Part shown: positions 53,368 through 62,201 of the stretch, piece by piece
Position numbering within the stretch: position 1 is the first letter of the stretch
Layout of the letters: each line of letters starts with the position of its first letter
Program-made: the position numbers and the translations under genes
From: Methanothrix soehngenii GP6
GTDB taxonomy: Archaea > Halobacteriota > Methanosarcinia > Methanotrichales > Methanotrichaceae
NCBI RefSeq assembly: GCF_000204415.1
Contig: NC_015416.1
Coordinates: 1,116,001 to 1,180,000, forward strand
Direction: 5' to 3'
Length of the DNA stretch: 64,000 nucleotides
The notes under the pieces: model-generated
Seen by the model: only the letters and a program-made list of their open reading frames with translations
Told to the model about the DNA's origin: nothing
The model's database searches: none

Positions 53368-53880
53368 TCACCCCGATTTCAGGGCCTTGGCAATCTCATC
53401 GGCCAGAGAATCCCTGTTTTCCCTGGTTACTGTCAATACCCGGAAGGATCCCCGGATCTTCTTTGCCAGGCGGTGGTTGGACCACTGGTGCAGCACCACC
53501 AGCATGGGCTTGGGTGAGGCAATGGCCTTCTCCACCGCAAGGACGAAACTGTGACTGGAAAGCTCCATGGGACCCACCTCATCCACCACTATCAAATCGC
53601 AGCCAAGAGCGTTTTCCACCGCCTGCGCTCCTATCAGGTCCAGGTCATCCAGATGGACCCGGTACTTTCCCAGCTGCGGACCGTCCCCGGACTCGTCGGC
53701 CAGTATCCCCACCATTCCGGTGGATAGGTCCAAAAGCTCAAAGCCAGTTCGCCGATCCTTGTAGCGCCTGTCTCTGGCCAGCACCCCGCCAACTCTCAAT
53801 TTCGTCCCGGAGGTCACCTTTGCCACCAGAGTTGATTTGCCGACGCCTGGGCTGCCAGTGACTGCAATTCTAAGGGCCAT
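53368..53880 (-). CDS. THEP1-type nucleoside-triphosphatase
   Basis: A 170-residue P-loop NTPase of the NTPase_1 (THEP1) family, conserved in archaea with unclear physiological substrate. Walker A is TGSPGVGKSTLV, Walker B is LIVVDEVGPMEL, and the nucleotide-base region includes VVLHQWSNHR. It overlaps the upstream Toprim gene by 11 nt, so the two are co-translated. Confidence 0.9.
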   Translation of the reverse strand: MALRIAVTGSPGVGKSTLVAKVTSGTKLRVGGVLARDRRYKDRRTGFELLDLSTGMVGILADESGDGPQLGKYRVHLDDLDLIGAQAVENALGCDLIVVDEVGPMELSSHSFVLAVEKAIASPKPMLVVLHQWSNHRLAKKIRGSFRVLTVTRENRDSLADEIAKALKSG

Positions 53881-54310
53881 ACAGATACCTCATCCTTTCC
53901 ATGTAACGATGCAGGCTTTCCACGTCCTTAATCTCCTTTCGGACCAGCTTCTTGATGCGAGAGCGGATCTCCCCATCGGGACGGGAACCCACCGACCACA
54001 GATGCTGCTCGATGGTCCTGGCCATCTCATCCCCTTTGCGATCCCAATCGGTGAGTAGGATGATCTCCCGGTAGCTCCGGGCAGCATCCTCGGCCAGGTC
54101 GAGGGCCGATCGGCGCGAGGCCATGATCACCGGCCCGGTCAGGCCCAGGGCGCGCAGGGCCAGTTCATCCCGCCTGCCCTCAACGATGGTCGCCGCCCCC
54201 TGGCCCGATGCCTCGACCAGGGCAGCCAGCAGCTCTTCTAAGGCTTCCAGATCATAGGTACCCTTCTCCTTGCACTCCTCTCGCTCTCTGTCCCTGACCG
54301 ATCCCTTCAT
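53870..54310 (-). CDS. Small Toprim-domain protein
   Basis: A 146-residue protein with a lone Toprim fold. The catalytic Glu is in ATIVEGRRDELALRALG and the metal-binding DxD-type motif in IILLTDWDRKGDEMA. Stand-alone Toprim proteins resemble RNase M5 or primase-topoisomerase cores and probably act on nucleic acids; the archaeal group (UPF0292-like) has no settled function. The C-terminal part is helical. It lies between DUF167 and THEP1 genes on the same strand. Confidence 0.85.
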   Translation of the reverse strand: MKGSVRDREREECKEKGTYDLEALEELLAALVEASGQGAATIVEGRRDELALRALGLTGPVIMASRRSALDLAEDAARSYREIILLTDWDRKGDEMARTIEQHLWSVGSRPDGEIRSRIKKLVRKEIKDVESLHRYMERMRYLYGP

Positions 54311-54323
54311 TTCATCTTCCTCT

Positions 54324-54641
54324 CTATTGATCCAGCAGAGGCTTGAGGATTAAGACCGCTCTATCCTTCTCTATTCCCTTAACCAGCAGAAGCTTTCGAC
54401 CGCTCTTCTCTCCTTTAATCACCTCGATTCCGGATTCGTCCACGCCCAAAATCCTTGCCAGCTCCTCGACCAGCTGGCGGTTTGCCCTGCCTCGAGATGG
54501 CTTTTCAGTCAGCCGGGCCTCTAAAGACCTCCTCCAGGGATTAAAGCCCGAGGGAACGGCCAGCCGGGATGAGCCAGGCACCACTTCAAAGCGGATGATA
54601 CATCCCAGAGGATGAGAATCGAGTGCCTCAGCATAGTCCAT
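54324..54641 (-). CDS. DUF167/UPF0235 (YggU-like) protein
   Basis: A 105-residue protein with the family pattern: IIRFEVVPGSSRLAVPSG near the N-terminus, RLTEKPSRGRANRQLVEELARIL in the middle and VIKGEKSGRKLLLV near the end. The fold is known from structures of relatives, but the cellular role is not. It is the first gene of a three-gene minus-strand set with Toprim and THEP1. Confidence 0.88.
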   Translation of the reverse strand: MDYAEALDSHPLGCIIRFEVVPGSSRLAVPSGFNPWRRSLEARLTEKPSRGRANRQLVEELARILGVDESGIEVIKGEKSGRKLLLVKGIEKDRAVLILKPLLDQ

Positions 54642-54771
54642 GCTCTTTATAATGCTCCGGGAGTTTAAATACTATCGATCACAATCTGCTGATGGGAGGA
54701 GATTGCAGGGGTGTTCCTGTGTTAATGGGAAAAGGTTAAAATACCGTTAGCGATGAAGGGGGAGAGGTTCG

Positions 54772-56124
54772 ATGAAGATCAAACAGGTCGTCGTACTGGC
54801 AGGCAAGGACCACATTGATTGCTCCATTTCCTCGGGCTTAGAGCAGCTTGGCCTGCAGATGTGCGAATGCTTTTCTCCCCAAGATCATAAAGAAGATTGT
54901 CTCCTGGTATGCGATCAGGATTATGCGGATACCTCGATTGGCTCTGCCCTCATCAGGCAGGCGATGGAAAGAGGCTGTGCGGTGCTATTGCATAACTCGA
55001 ATTGCCCCTCCGTCTTGGAGGAGATCAGGAGTACGGGCGACCTCTCCCAGAAGACGAGAGACATGCTGGAGGCTCGGGTGCTGTACCGGTGCCTGCAGAA
55101 GGATATCCAGAGGCTGGCCAGCCTTCAGCCTGAAGCAGACGGCCTGCCAAATTACGTAGCGTCTGCCTATGAGAAGGTGCAGGACCTGCGCTATGGAGAG
55201 AACTGGCATCAAAGGGCTGCTCTTTACACAAATGACCAGGGTCTGGGGCTGCCCGCCGCCCGGAAGCTGAACGGCCGAGAGATGTCCTACAATAATATGG
55301 TCGATGCAGAAACGGTCTTGGAGATGCTCATCGACCTCTCGGATTACGATGGGGAAGCCTGCAATAGGCCACTCTCTGTCATTGTAAAGCATGCCAATCC
55401 CTGCGGCGTGGCCTATGGCACAAGCCTTGATGAGGCCTACCGACTCTCCTTTGCCACCGATCCCAAGTCTGCATTCGGTGGGGTGATAGGTTTCAACAGG
55501 ATGGTGGACGTGAAGACGGCCCAGTGCATAGGGGACAGCTTCGTTGAGGTTCTTCTCGCTCCGGGTTACGAGGCAGAGGCCTTGCGGCTCCTCACGGAGA
55601 AGAAGCCCAACCGCAGGATCCTGGACATAGGAGACCTGCTGCAAAGAAAGAGCGAACTGTACCGGGGATACTACAAAAAGACCATCTTCGGTGGTATGAT
55701 GCTGCAGGATTTTGATACCGGCGACATCAAGGAGTGGAGGGTGGTGACCAGAAGAGCCCCCACAGACTCTGAGGCCCGGGCCCTCCGTTTTGCCTGGAAG
55801 ATAGCCAAGTATGTCAAGTCCAATGCCCTGGTCTACACCACTGAGAATCAGACCATCGGCATAGGATCCGGCCAGGTTAGCCGGGTGGACTCCGCCCGCT
55901 TTGGGGCAGAGAAGGCGGAGGAGCACGGCCTGTCCACGAACGGAACTGTTGCTGCCACAGATTCCTTCTTCCCCTTCCGGGACGGCCTGGATCAGGCCTT
56001 CCTGGCAGGAGCGACCGCAGTGATTCATCCCGGCGGATCCATTCGGGACTCTGAGGTGATTGATGCCGCCAATGAGCATGATATGGCCATGGTCTTCACG
56101 GGCATGCGCCATTTCAGACATTAA
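54772..56124 (+). CDS. purH: PurH-like AICAR transformylase without an evident IMP cyclohydrolase domain
   Basis: From about residue 100 the protein matches the AICAR formyltransferase half of PurH: LRYGENWHQRAALY, KHANPCGVAYG (catalytic K-H), DPKSAFGGVIGFN, then SNALVYTTENQTIGIGSGQ and DSFFPFRDGLDQAFLAGATAVIHPGGSIRD. The usual N-terminal MGS-like IMP cyclohydrolase domain (about 200 residues in bacteria, total about 530) is replaced by about 100 residues with only a remnant of the linking segment (SVLEEIRSTGDLSQKTRDMLEA). IMP closure would then need another enzyme such as PurO. GGGAGAGG precedes the ATG. Confidence 0.88.
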   Translation: MKIKQVVVLAGKDHIDCSISSGLEQLGLQMCECFSPQDHKEDCLLVCDQDYADTSIGSALIRQAMERGCAVLLHNSNCPSVLEEIRSTGDLSQKTRDMLEARVLYRCLQKDIQRLASLQPEADGLPNYVASAYEKVQDLRYGENWHQRAALYTNDQGLGLPAARKLNGREMSYNNMVDAETVLEMLIDLSDYDGEACNRPLSVIVKHANPCGVAYGTSLDEAYRLSFATDPKSAFGGVIGFNRMVDVKTAQCIGDSFVEVLLAPGYEAEALRLLTEKKPNRRILDIGDLLQRKSELYRGYYKKTIFGGMMLQDFDTGDIKEWRVVTRRAPTDSEARALRFAWKIAKYVKSNALVYTTENQTIGIGSGQVSRVDSARFGAEKAEEHGLSTNGTVAATDSFFPFRDGLDQAFLAGATAVIHPGGSIRDSEVIDAANEHDMAMVFTGMRHFRH

Positions 56125-57589
56125 AATCTGCAAAGGGGGGAAGGCGTGGACGGGCCTTCTTGCTCTGTTGCTGTTCCATTCTCTCCTGTTCAGCCCAGCC
56201 TCTGCCGATCGTATTCAAGCTGGCCAGGACATCCAGTCGGCGATAAACTCCGCTCAGGCGGGGGATATCATTGCAGTCGGCCCGGGGACATATATTTCCA
56301 TCACCATTGACAGGCCATTGACCTTGATCGGCGAGGGCAGACCAGTGTTGAATGCTACCCAGCAGAATCCGGCGGTAGTGGTGAAGAGCGATGGGGTGAC
56401 AATCGATGGCTTCGAGATCTACGGAGTGGGAAAGGACACCACCGCCAAGTTCGAATACTATATGGAAAACCGCGAGGCTGCCAGGGGCCAGCGCCTGGAT
56501 ATGCCCAACTCGGCAGTAGTAGTTGAGGGCAGCGACCTCGCCATTAAAAACAGCAGCATTTACGGAGCCCAGGCCGGGATTTATGCCCTGGATGCAGAGG
56601 GGATTACCCTCCAGGATTCCACATTGGATGGCTGCGATACGGGCCTATTCCTTCATGGTGGAAGGGGCCTTAATGTCTCAGGATGCAGCATAGTGAACTG
56701 CAAAAAATATGGGCTGGATATAGAGCAGTCAAGAGAAATAGTGGTAAAGAACAACAGCATCATAAGAAACTCAAATATTGGCATCCTCTTAAGAGAGGGG
56801 AAATGGGCAGAGATGGATGATAATCTGATATCGGAGTGCACCTTCGGCCTTTCCCTGTGGAATGCCTCATTCAATCAGGTGAGGAGAAACCAGCTCGACC
56901 ATAACTATTACGGCATTCTGGTGACGAACTGGTCCAGCTACAATAACATCACCGACAACCTCCTAATCGACAATAGCAGAGGTGAGATCATCGATGGATT
57001 TGGCATCGGCTTGTCTTTGCAGGAGAACAGCTGCCATAACATGGTCATAGGAAATGTTGCCCGGGGCAACTACAATGGCCTGGAGATCTCCAAAGGCTGC
57101 CAGTTCAATGCCGTCTATGCCAATAATGCCGCTGAGAACAAGCACGGCATAAGGATGAATGAGAACCGGAATAACCTCATATTTGGAAATAATTTTCAGT
57201 TTAATAACATCAATGCCTATGAGAACCAGAGCTGCAATATCTGGAATACCACTCTGGGCAACTATTATAGCGATTATAAGGGTGAAGATGAGAACAAGGA
57301 CGGCATAGGAGATGTGCCCTACTCCCTTCCCGGACCGGAATCCAGCTCATCCGACCGCATGCCTTCGATCCGTCCCTTCGATGAAGGAAGGCTGGAGCGG
57401 GCGGATATAGGGGAACTGGTAGAAAAATATGCCATCGTTGAGCCTAAGGAGGAGGCAGTGACTGCGGCCCGGCTGGTAGAAGGGGTTATGGTCATATCCC
57501 ATCCCCAGCCCAGCTCTCCGCCCCAGTGGAAGGACTCTGAACCTCTGGATGGGAGCAGTTCTCCCTTCCAGGAAGTGAATGATTTTTAG
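56078..57589 (+). CDS. NosD-like secreted parallel beta-helix protein
   Basis: A signal-like hydrophobic stretch (TGLLALLLFHSLLFSPASA) precedes a right-handed beta-helix built from CASH/NosD repeats with many Asn (e.g. SGCSIVNCKKYGLDIEQS, VVKNNSIIRNSNIGILLREG, NVARGNYNGLEISKG), ending in the typical GNYYSDYKGEDENKDGIGD module. It is probably a cell-surface protein binding sugar or metal. The start is unclear: ATG 56078 overlaps purH by 47 nt, whereas AAGGGGGGAAGG at 56133-56144 suggests a later, non-ATG start. The stop abuts trm1. Confidence 0.75.
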   Translation: MIWPWSSRACAISDIKICKGGKAWTGLLALLLFHSLLFSPASADRIQAGQDIQSAINSAQAGDIIAVGPGTYISITIDRPLTLIGEGRPVLNATQQNPAVVVKSDGVTIDGFEIYGVGKDTTAKFEYYMENREAARGQRLDMPNSAVVVEGSDLAIKNSSIYGAQAGIYALDAEGITLQDSTLDGCDTGLFLHGGRGLNVSGCSIVNCKKYGLDIEQSREIVVKNNSIIRNSNIGILLREGKWAEMDDNLISECTFGLSLWNASFNQVRRNQLDHNYYGILVTNWSSYNNITDNLLIDNSRGEIIDGFGIGLSLQENSCHNMVIGNVARGNYNGLEISKGCQFNAVYANNAAENKHGIRMNENRNNLIFGNNFQFNNINAYENQSCNIWNTTLGNYYSDYKGEDENKDGIGDVPYSLPGPESSSSDRMPSIRPFDEGRLERADIGELVEKYAIVEPKEEAVTAARLVEGVMVISHPQPSSPPQWKDSEPLDGSSSPFQEVNDF

Positions 57590-58651
57590 ATGACTCTCCA
57601 TACGGAAGGCTCAATCACATTCGAAGCCACGGGGGCCTTTTTCAATCCCCGGATGCAACTCAATCGGGATATAGGGGTAGCCATGACCAAAGCCCTGGGC
57701 ATCAGCGAGTATCTTGATGCCCTCTCCGCCAGCGGTATTCGGGGGATGAGAGTGGCAGCAGAGGCAGGGACGGAGAAGGTGACTCTCAATGATTTCGATC
57801 CCCGGGCGGTTCAGGTGATGCGAAGGAATGTGGCCCGAAATCAGCTGGACTGCGTTGTCAGCGAAAAAAACGCCAATGTCCTGATGCACCAGGAGCACTT
57901 TCAGGCGGTAGACCTGGATCCATTCGGCTCTCCCTCCCCCTATATCTCTGCTGCCAGCAGATCTGCCCGCTCATACCTCTTCATCACCGCTACAGATACC
58001 GCACCTCTCTGCGGCGCTCATCTGAAAAGCGGCATCCGAAAATATATGGCTGTTCCCCTGTGCACCGACTATCACCGGGAGATGGGGGCCCGAATCCTTC
58101 TTGGACTGGCGGCGCGCGAGCTGGCCCGGCTGGACAAGGGTACAGAGCCGTTGCTCACCCACGTCACCGATCACTATGTGCGCACCTACCTTCGAGTGGT
58201 CAAAGGGGCCGAAGCAGCAGACAGATCATTGCAGTCCCTGGGATATTTGGAGCACTGCAATAGCTGCGGAAGCTTTGAGACTCTCAGGTTGTTGCATCCT
58301 GTGGGTATATGCCGCCACTGTCGTTCCAGAACCGCCCTGGCCGGGCCCCTATGGCTGGGCAAAATACAGGATCCAGATGTCATTACCAGCGCCCTGGTAG
58401 CGGGGGATCTTGGCCCCAGAGCCAAAAAGATACTCAGCACCTGCGCGAAGGAGGTGGATGTGCCCATGTACTATGACCATCATTGCATCTGTGAGAAGCT
58501 CAGAATCACTCCCGGCAAGATTGAGGATGTCATATCGAGGTTGAAGTCCCTGGGTCATCAGGCCTCACGTACTCATTTCACCGGCCTTGGCATAAAGACC
58601 AATGCCACCCTTCCCGAGCTGGAGGAGGTTTTGAGAGAGAACAATATTTGA
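57590..58651 (+). CDS. trm1: tRNA (guanine-N2)-dimethyltransferase Trm1
   Basis: Makes N2,N2-dimethylguanosine at position 26 of tRNA with SAM. Family marks are FFNPRMQLNRDIGVA, the motif I-like LDALSASGIRGMRVAAEAG, DFDPRAVQVMRRNV, the catalytic-loop DLDPFGSPSPYI, and a C-terminal C-x2-C...C-x2-C zinc site (HCNSCG, GICRHC). At 353 residues it has normal archaeal length. The ATG directly follows the stop of the NosD-like gene. Confidence 0.95.
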   Translation: MTLHTEGSITFEATGAFFNPRMQLNRDIGVAMTKALGISEYLDALSASGIRGMRVAAEAGTEKVTLNDFDPRAVQVMRRNVARNQLDCVVSEKNANVLMHQEHFQAVDLDPFGSPSPYISAASRSARSYLFITATDTAPLCGAHLKSGIRKYMAVPLCTDYHREMGARILLGLAARELARLDKGTEPLLTHVTDHYVRTYLRVVKGAEAADRSLQSLGYLEHCNSCGSFETLRLLHPVGICRHCRSRTALAGPLWLGKIQDPDVITSALVAGDLGPRAKKILSTCAKEVDVPMYYDHHCICEKLRITPGKIEDVISRLKSLGHQASRTHFTGLGIKTNATLPELEEVLRENNI

Positions 58652-58723
58652 GAATTTATAAAAATTGATATTCTTTTTTTCCACCTAAAACTTAATAAAG
58701 GAGAAGAGATGTAATAGTGATAG

Positions 58724-58812
58724 CTGCATTATGATAGGATAATGCAGGAATTCGCGGCACGAGGTGACGTTTATTACCCCCTTCATTGCTACTCCCTTTC
58801 GCATCTCGTGCC
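58724..58812. other. Two strong stem-loops downstream of trm1, possible ncRNA
   Basis: CTGCATTAT and ATAATGCAG (58724-58732 with 58739-58747) form a 9-bp hairpin with a 6-nt loop. Next, GGCACGAGGTG (58756-58766) pairs with CATCTCGTGCC (58802-58812), 11 bp with one G-U, around a 35-nt loop. The 317-nt gap between trm1 and the next gene holds no open frame worth calling. This may be a terminator region, a small RNA or an old element end. Confidence 0.4.
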
Positions 58813-58968
58813 ATCCCTTATTACGTATTATAACATGAGTAAAATAATCCGGAGTTGCTCAGTTTTATCCTTATATGATCCGTTCTCGACCTGATCCTAT
58901 CTTATCCATTCTCATCCCCCAATGGCTTGACCCAAAAATGTAATAATGGGCGGGATAACGTGTCACTC

Positions 58969-59640
58969 ATGAAGATTGCTCTTGTCGGTGGGACAGGTGA
59001 CATAGGTACGGGATTTGCCCTGCGCTTGATGTGCTCTCATGAGATCATCATCGGTTCGCGTAAAGAGGATAAGGCCCGTGAGAGCGCCAGTGCAATTATG
59101 CAGCTTGAGGGCGCGAATGGGAACATATGGGGAACTGATAACGCCAGCGCAGTAGCGGTGGCGGACGCGGTCATTCTCTGTGTCCCGCCTGAACATCTGA
59201 AATCTGTAACCTATGATCTATCCACATCCTTCAACCACCAGCTTGTGATCTCTCCCGTAGTCCCCATGAGCTACGATGGCAAGTTCTTCCGCTTCAATCC
59301 TCCGCCAGAGGGCAGCTCCGCCCTGCAGGCCAAGTCGCTCCTCCCTCCCCAGATAAGAGTTGTCGCCGCTTTTCACACCGTGCCTGCCGCCGCTCTCCAG
59401 GCGAAGGATAGAATTTTGAAAGGCGATGTCCTGATATGCGGTGACGATGCAGAGGCAGTGGATATGGTCAGGAGCTTGACCATGGATATAAAGAACCTCC
59501 GGCCTCTATTTGTCGGCCCTCTGGCTGCCTCGTCCCAGGTGGAGAGCTTGACCCCCATGCTCCTTAATGTCGCCCGGAAGAATAAGATCAAAGAGGCTGG
59601 GGTGAGTATAATATCGGAGAGACCGCCTGCTCCCAATTGA
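58969..59640 (+). CDS. npdG: F420H2:NADP oxidoreductase (NpdG/Fno family)
   Basis: Moves hydride between coenzyme F420 and NADP, supplying NADPH for biosynthesis in methanogens. The N-terminal NADP fold starts MKIALVGGTGDIGTGFALRL (GxGxxG variant) with IIGSRKEDKA, where Ser-Arg-Lys binds the NADP phosphate. AVILCVPPEHLKSV and VVAAFHTVPAAAL contact F420 in known structures. ATG 58969 is chosen over the upstream in-frame GTG 58960. Confidence 0.92.
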   Translation: MKIALVGGTGDIGTGFALRLMCSHEIIIGSRKEDKARESASAIMQLEGANGNIWGTDNASAVAVADAVILCVPPEHLKSVTYDLSTSFNHQLVISPVVPMSYDGKFFRFNPPPEGSSALQAKSLLPPQIRVVAAFHTVPAAALQAKDRILKGDVLICGDDAEAVDMVRSLTMDIKNLRPLFVGPLAASSQVESLTPMLLNVARKNKIKEAGVSIISERPPAPN

Positions 59641-59644
59641 TATT

Positions 59645-60934
59645 TTAGATCATTCCGCTCAGAGCTTCTATCACCATGCCTGGCAGCTCGGTCGGATTGA
59701 TCAAATTCATCACCTTCCAGATGACATAGACCCCGATGAAGGTGCCTGCCATGGCGCCGAGATTGGACAGCGATGCCACCAGCAATACCTTGAAGAGGCG
59801 GTTATTCATCATCTGGCGGAAGCCTTCCGCCTGGGGAAGCTCTTTTAAGTCAGAGACGGTGGGCTTGATCTTCCAGGCCTCTACCATGCCCGCAAACCAG
59901 CCAGCGGCCACAAATGGATTGAGTGTGGTCATCCAGGCGATGCCGAATGCCGTTAAAACGGAGAGCGGATGGCCTCGGGCCAAGATCACCCCCAGGGCGG
60001 ATAGAGTGCCTGTTATCACAAACCATATGGCAAAGGCTAAGACCAGGCTTCTGCTGGATTGAGCGGTGATCACTAACAGGGCAATCATCACCAGTATGGT
60101 CAATGTCACCACCGCGCCGAATACCTGGGAAAAGGTGATCTTCTTTTTGGCCTTCACATTCAGGCTCTCTATGGCGGGAATGGCCTCGGGGTTGCTAAGA
60201 TGCCTCTCTATTCCCTCCTTATGGCCAGCCCCTACCACTGCCAGCACCCTGCCTTGCCTGGAGAGGCTGAGCAGATTTCGGGCCAGGTATGCATCCCTCT
60301 CGTCGACCAGAACGCTGGCCGCCCCGGGAGAGATCTTGCGAAACTCGCCTATCATCTGGGATACGACATCATCCTGAGTGATGTTATCGATATCGATCTC
60401 CTCTTCCTCCCCCCACAAGGCCCCCTGGATCAGGGATCCGATCAGCCTAATCTTGTCGAAGAATCCCATAGCCGACCAGAAGCGTTGAATGGTAATTCCC
60501 ACATCCCTGTCCACCAGAGCCACCCTGGCTCCAGTGCTCTGCGCTGCCCTAATCGCCGCCAGCATCTCCGAGCCGGGCTTGACCCCCATCTCCTGACCGA
60601 TCTTCTGCTGCATATAGGCAAGGAGCAACTGCACCAGGAACACGTAGAGCTTTCCGCCACTCAACAGCTTGCCGATCTCGATCTCAGACTTCTCCTCCTG
60701 TCCGGTCAGGGCTTTGTAGCGAGAGAGACACAGCTCCACTGCCACTATGTCCGGCCTTGTCTCCTCGATCCTTCTGACCACTTCCAGAGCGCTTTTCTCT
60801 GAGACATGCGCCGTTCCCACTATGGTTATCTCGTGGGAGAGGCCCTCAGTCAGGTCGGCGCCAGCATCAGGCTCTATTATCCTGCATGTCGGCTCCGGGC
60901 AGTCTTCCTTTGCTTCCGTCTTATCAAAATCCAA
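59645..60934 (-). CDS. TraB/PrgY-family membrane protein
   Basis: A 429-residue relative of the pheromone-shutdown protein TraB (Tiki-like protease fold). The conserved VGTAHVSEKSALEV, then PDIVAVELCLSRYKAL, and VLAVVGAGHKEGIERHL mark the soluble domain (about 40-250). The C-terminal 170 residues contain several transmembrane helices. The archaeal role is unknown. TTG 60932-60934 is proposed as the start because GAGGT is 6 nt upstream; the frame runs on to 61021 inside the M50 gene. It follows that gene by 13 nt. Confidence 0.85.
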   Translation of the reverse strand: MDFDKTEAKEDCPEPTCRIIEPDAGADLTEGLSHEITIVGTAHVSEKSALEVVRRIEETRPDIVAVELCLSRYKALTGQEEKSEIEIGKLLSGGKLYVFLVQLLLAYMQQKIGQEMGVKPGSEMLAAIRAAQSTGARVALVDRDVGITIQRFWSAMGFFDKIRLIGSLIQGALWGEEEEIDIDNITQDDVVSQMIGEFRKISPGAASVLVDERDAYLARNLLSLSRQGRVLAVVGAGHKEGIERHLSNPEAIPAIESLNVKAKKKITFSQVFGAVVTLTILVMIALLVITAQSSRSLVLAFAIWFVITGTLSALGVILARGHPLSVLTAFGIAWMTTLNPFVAAGWFAGMVEAWKIKPTVSDLKELPQAEGFRQMMNNRLFKVLLVASLSNLGAMAGTFIGVYVIWKVMNLINPTELPGMVIEALSGMI

Positions 60935-60947
60935 ATCGATTACCTCT

Positions 60948-62048
60948 TCAGTCCTGCCCCGAGCATAGCTCGATGGCCCTGACCAGGTCTTCTCTGGAGA
61001 CGATGCCCACCAGGCGGCCATCAGACATTACAGGCAGCCGGCGGATATTCATCTTGTTCATCATCATCATCGCAGCAGATGCCTCCTCTGAAGGACCGAT
61101 CACATATAACTTTCTTGTCATAACCTCAGCCACTCGGGTATCTGCGTGATCCACCTGGGGAACCCTCTGCAGGTCCGAAAGGGTCACCACACCGATCACT
61201 TCATCACCGGACATGACAGGATAGCCCCGGTGCTTCTCCTCGAACATATGCTCTTTCAAGTCCTGCAGGGTCATATCCGGGTCGACGGTGTGCACATCAT
61301 CTGACATTATATCCATGACCCTCGTACCCTCCAGGCTCACGCTGATCTGGGTTGCCTTCTCCTCCTCTGAGGCTCCGACATAGACGAAGAAGGCCACAAA
61401 GAGGAGGATGAAGTTGAAGGAGAATAAGCCGAGGACGAACATGATGATCGCGAAGAGCTTTCCAATGCTGGCCGCCCGCTGGGTGGCTTTTATGTATGGC
61501 ATCTGGGTAGCAAACCAGGCCCGCAGGAGACGGCCCCCATCCATGGGAAAAGCGGGCAGCAGATTGAAGAGCATGAGGATGATGTTCAAGAGGCCCAGCA
61601 TCCAGAGCATTATGCCAAGAGGGCTGCCTTCATCCAGCAATGTGGCGAGGAGAATTCCCATCAGACCCAGGATGCCGCTCACTGCAGGCCCGGCGAAGGC
61701 CATTTGGAGCTCCAGGCGGGGATTTCTAGGTATCTCCTCCATGGCAGAGACCCCTCCAAAGAAGTAAAGGGTGATGCTCCTTATAGCGATTCCATTCTTG
61801 AGGGCGATATAGCTGTGCCCCAGCTCATGAAGGGCCACACAGGTGAAGAGGACCAATGAGAATATCAGAGAGTAGGCCCATCTCAGGCCGGCTGGCTCGA
61901 TCTCGCCAAAGCCATAGCTCCTCCCCAGGACCTGCTGGCTGAATGAGGCAAAGGCCCAGGCTATGTAGAGGATGACCAGCAGAAAGGACCAGTGCAGCTG
62001 CACCGGTATTCCCATGATCTTCCCTAACTGCAATGAAGAGTTCATCAT
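60948..62048 (-). CDS. Site-2 protease (M50) with two CBS domains
   Basis: An intramembrane zinc metalloprotease, related to the archaeal S2P of known structure. The HExxH motif is ALHELGHSY (74-78) and the third ligand is in LLPAFPMDGGRLL (about 165-178). Six membrane helices are expected. Two CBS domains follow (from about 240: VMDIMSDDVHTVDPDMTLQDL; VAEVMTRKLYVIGPSEEASAAM), probably sensing adenine nucleotides. It may release membrane-bound regulators. The partner TraB-like gene is co-transcribed. Confidence 0.93.
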   Translation of the reverse strand: MMNSSLQLGKIMGIPVQLHWSFLLVILYIAWAFASFSQQVLGRSYGFGEIEPAGLRWAYSLIFSLVLFTCVALHELGHSYIALKNGIAIRSITLYFFGGVSAMEEIPRNPRLELQMAFAGPAVSGILGLMGILLATLLDEGSPLGIMLWMLGLLNIILMLFNLLPAFPMDGGRLLRAWFATQMPYIKATQRAASIGKLFAIIMFVLGLFSFNFILLFVAFFVYVGASEEEKATQISVSLEGTRVMDIMSDDVHTVDPDMTLQDLKEHMFEEKHRGYPVMSGDEVIGVVTLSDLQRVPQVDHADTRVAEVMTRKLYVIGPSEEASAAMMMMNKMNIRRLPVMSDGRLVGIVSREDLVRAIELCSGQD

Positions 62049-62144
62049 GTGCTAGTATCACCCAAACATTAATAGGTCTTTTGATAATTTATGGCGCAAA
62101 TGGTGGGCACCACGCAGAAAGCAATTTTTATTAATTTATTAAGT

Positions 62145-62201
62145 GAGCGGGTAGGAGAGTGGGGGTTCAGTGTGGATTCTAAAAACTAGGATTACCCGCT
62201 C
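62145..62201 (-). other. 9-bp inverted repeat downstream of aldolase gene
   Basis: GAGCGGGTA (62145-62153) and TACCCGCTC (62193-62201) are perfect complements 39 nt apart. The right arm overlaps the aldolase stop codon (62192-62194). On the minus strand the loop contains a T-rich segment (TTTTTAGAAT). It could be a terminator or part of a small RNA. Confidence 0.45.

Noticed and set aside
54985-56133. 382-residue minus-strand frame opposite purH
   Set aside because: The plus strand encodes an unmistakable AICAR transformylase; the antisense frame has no recognisable motif.
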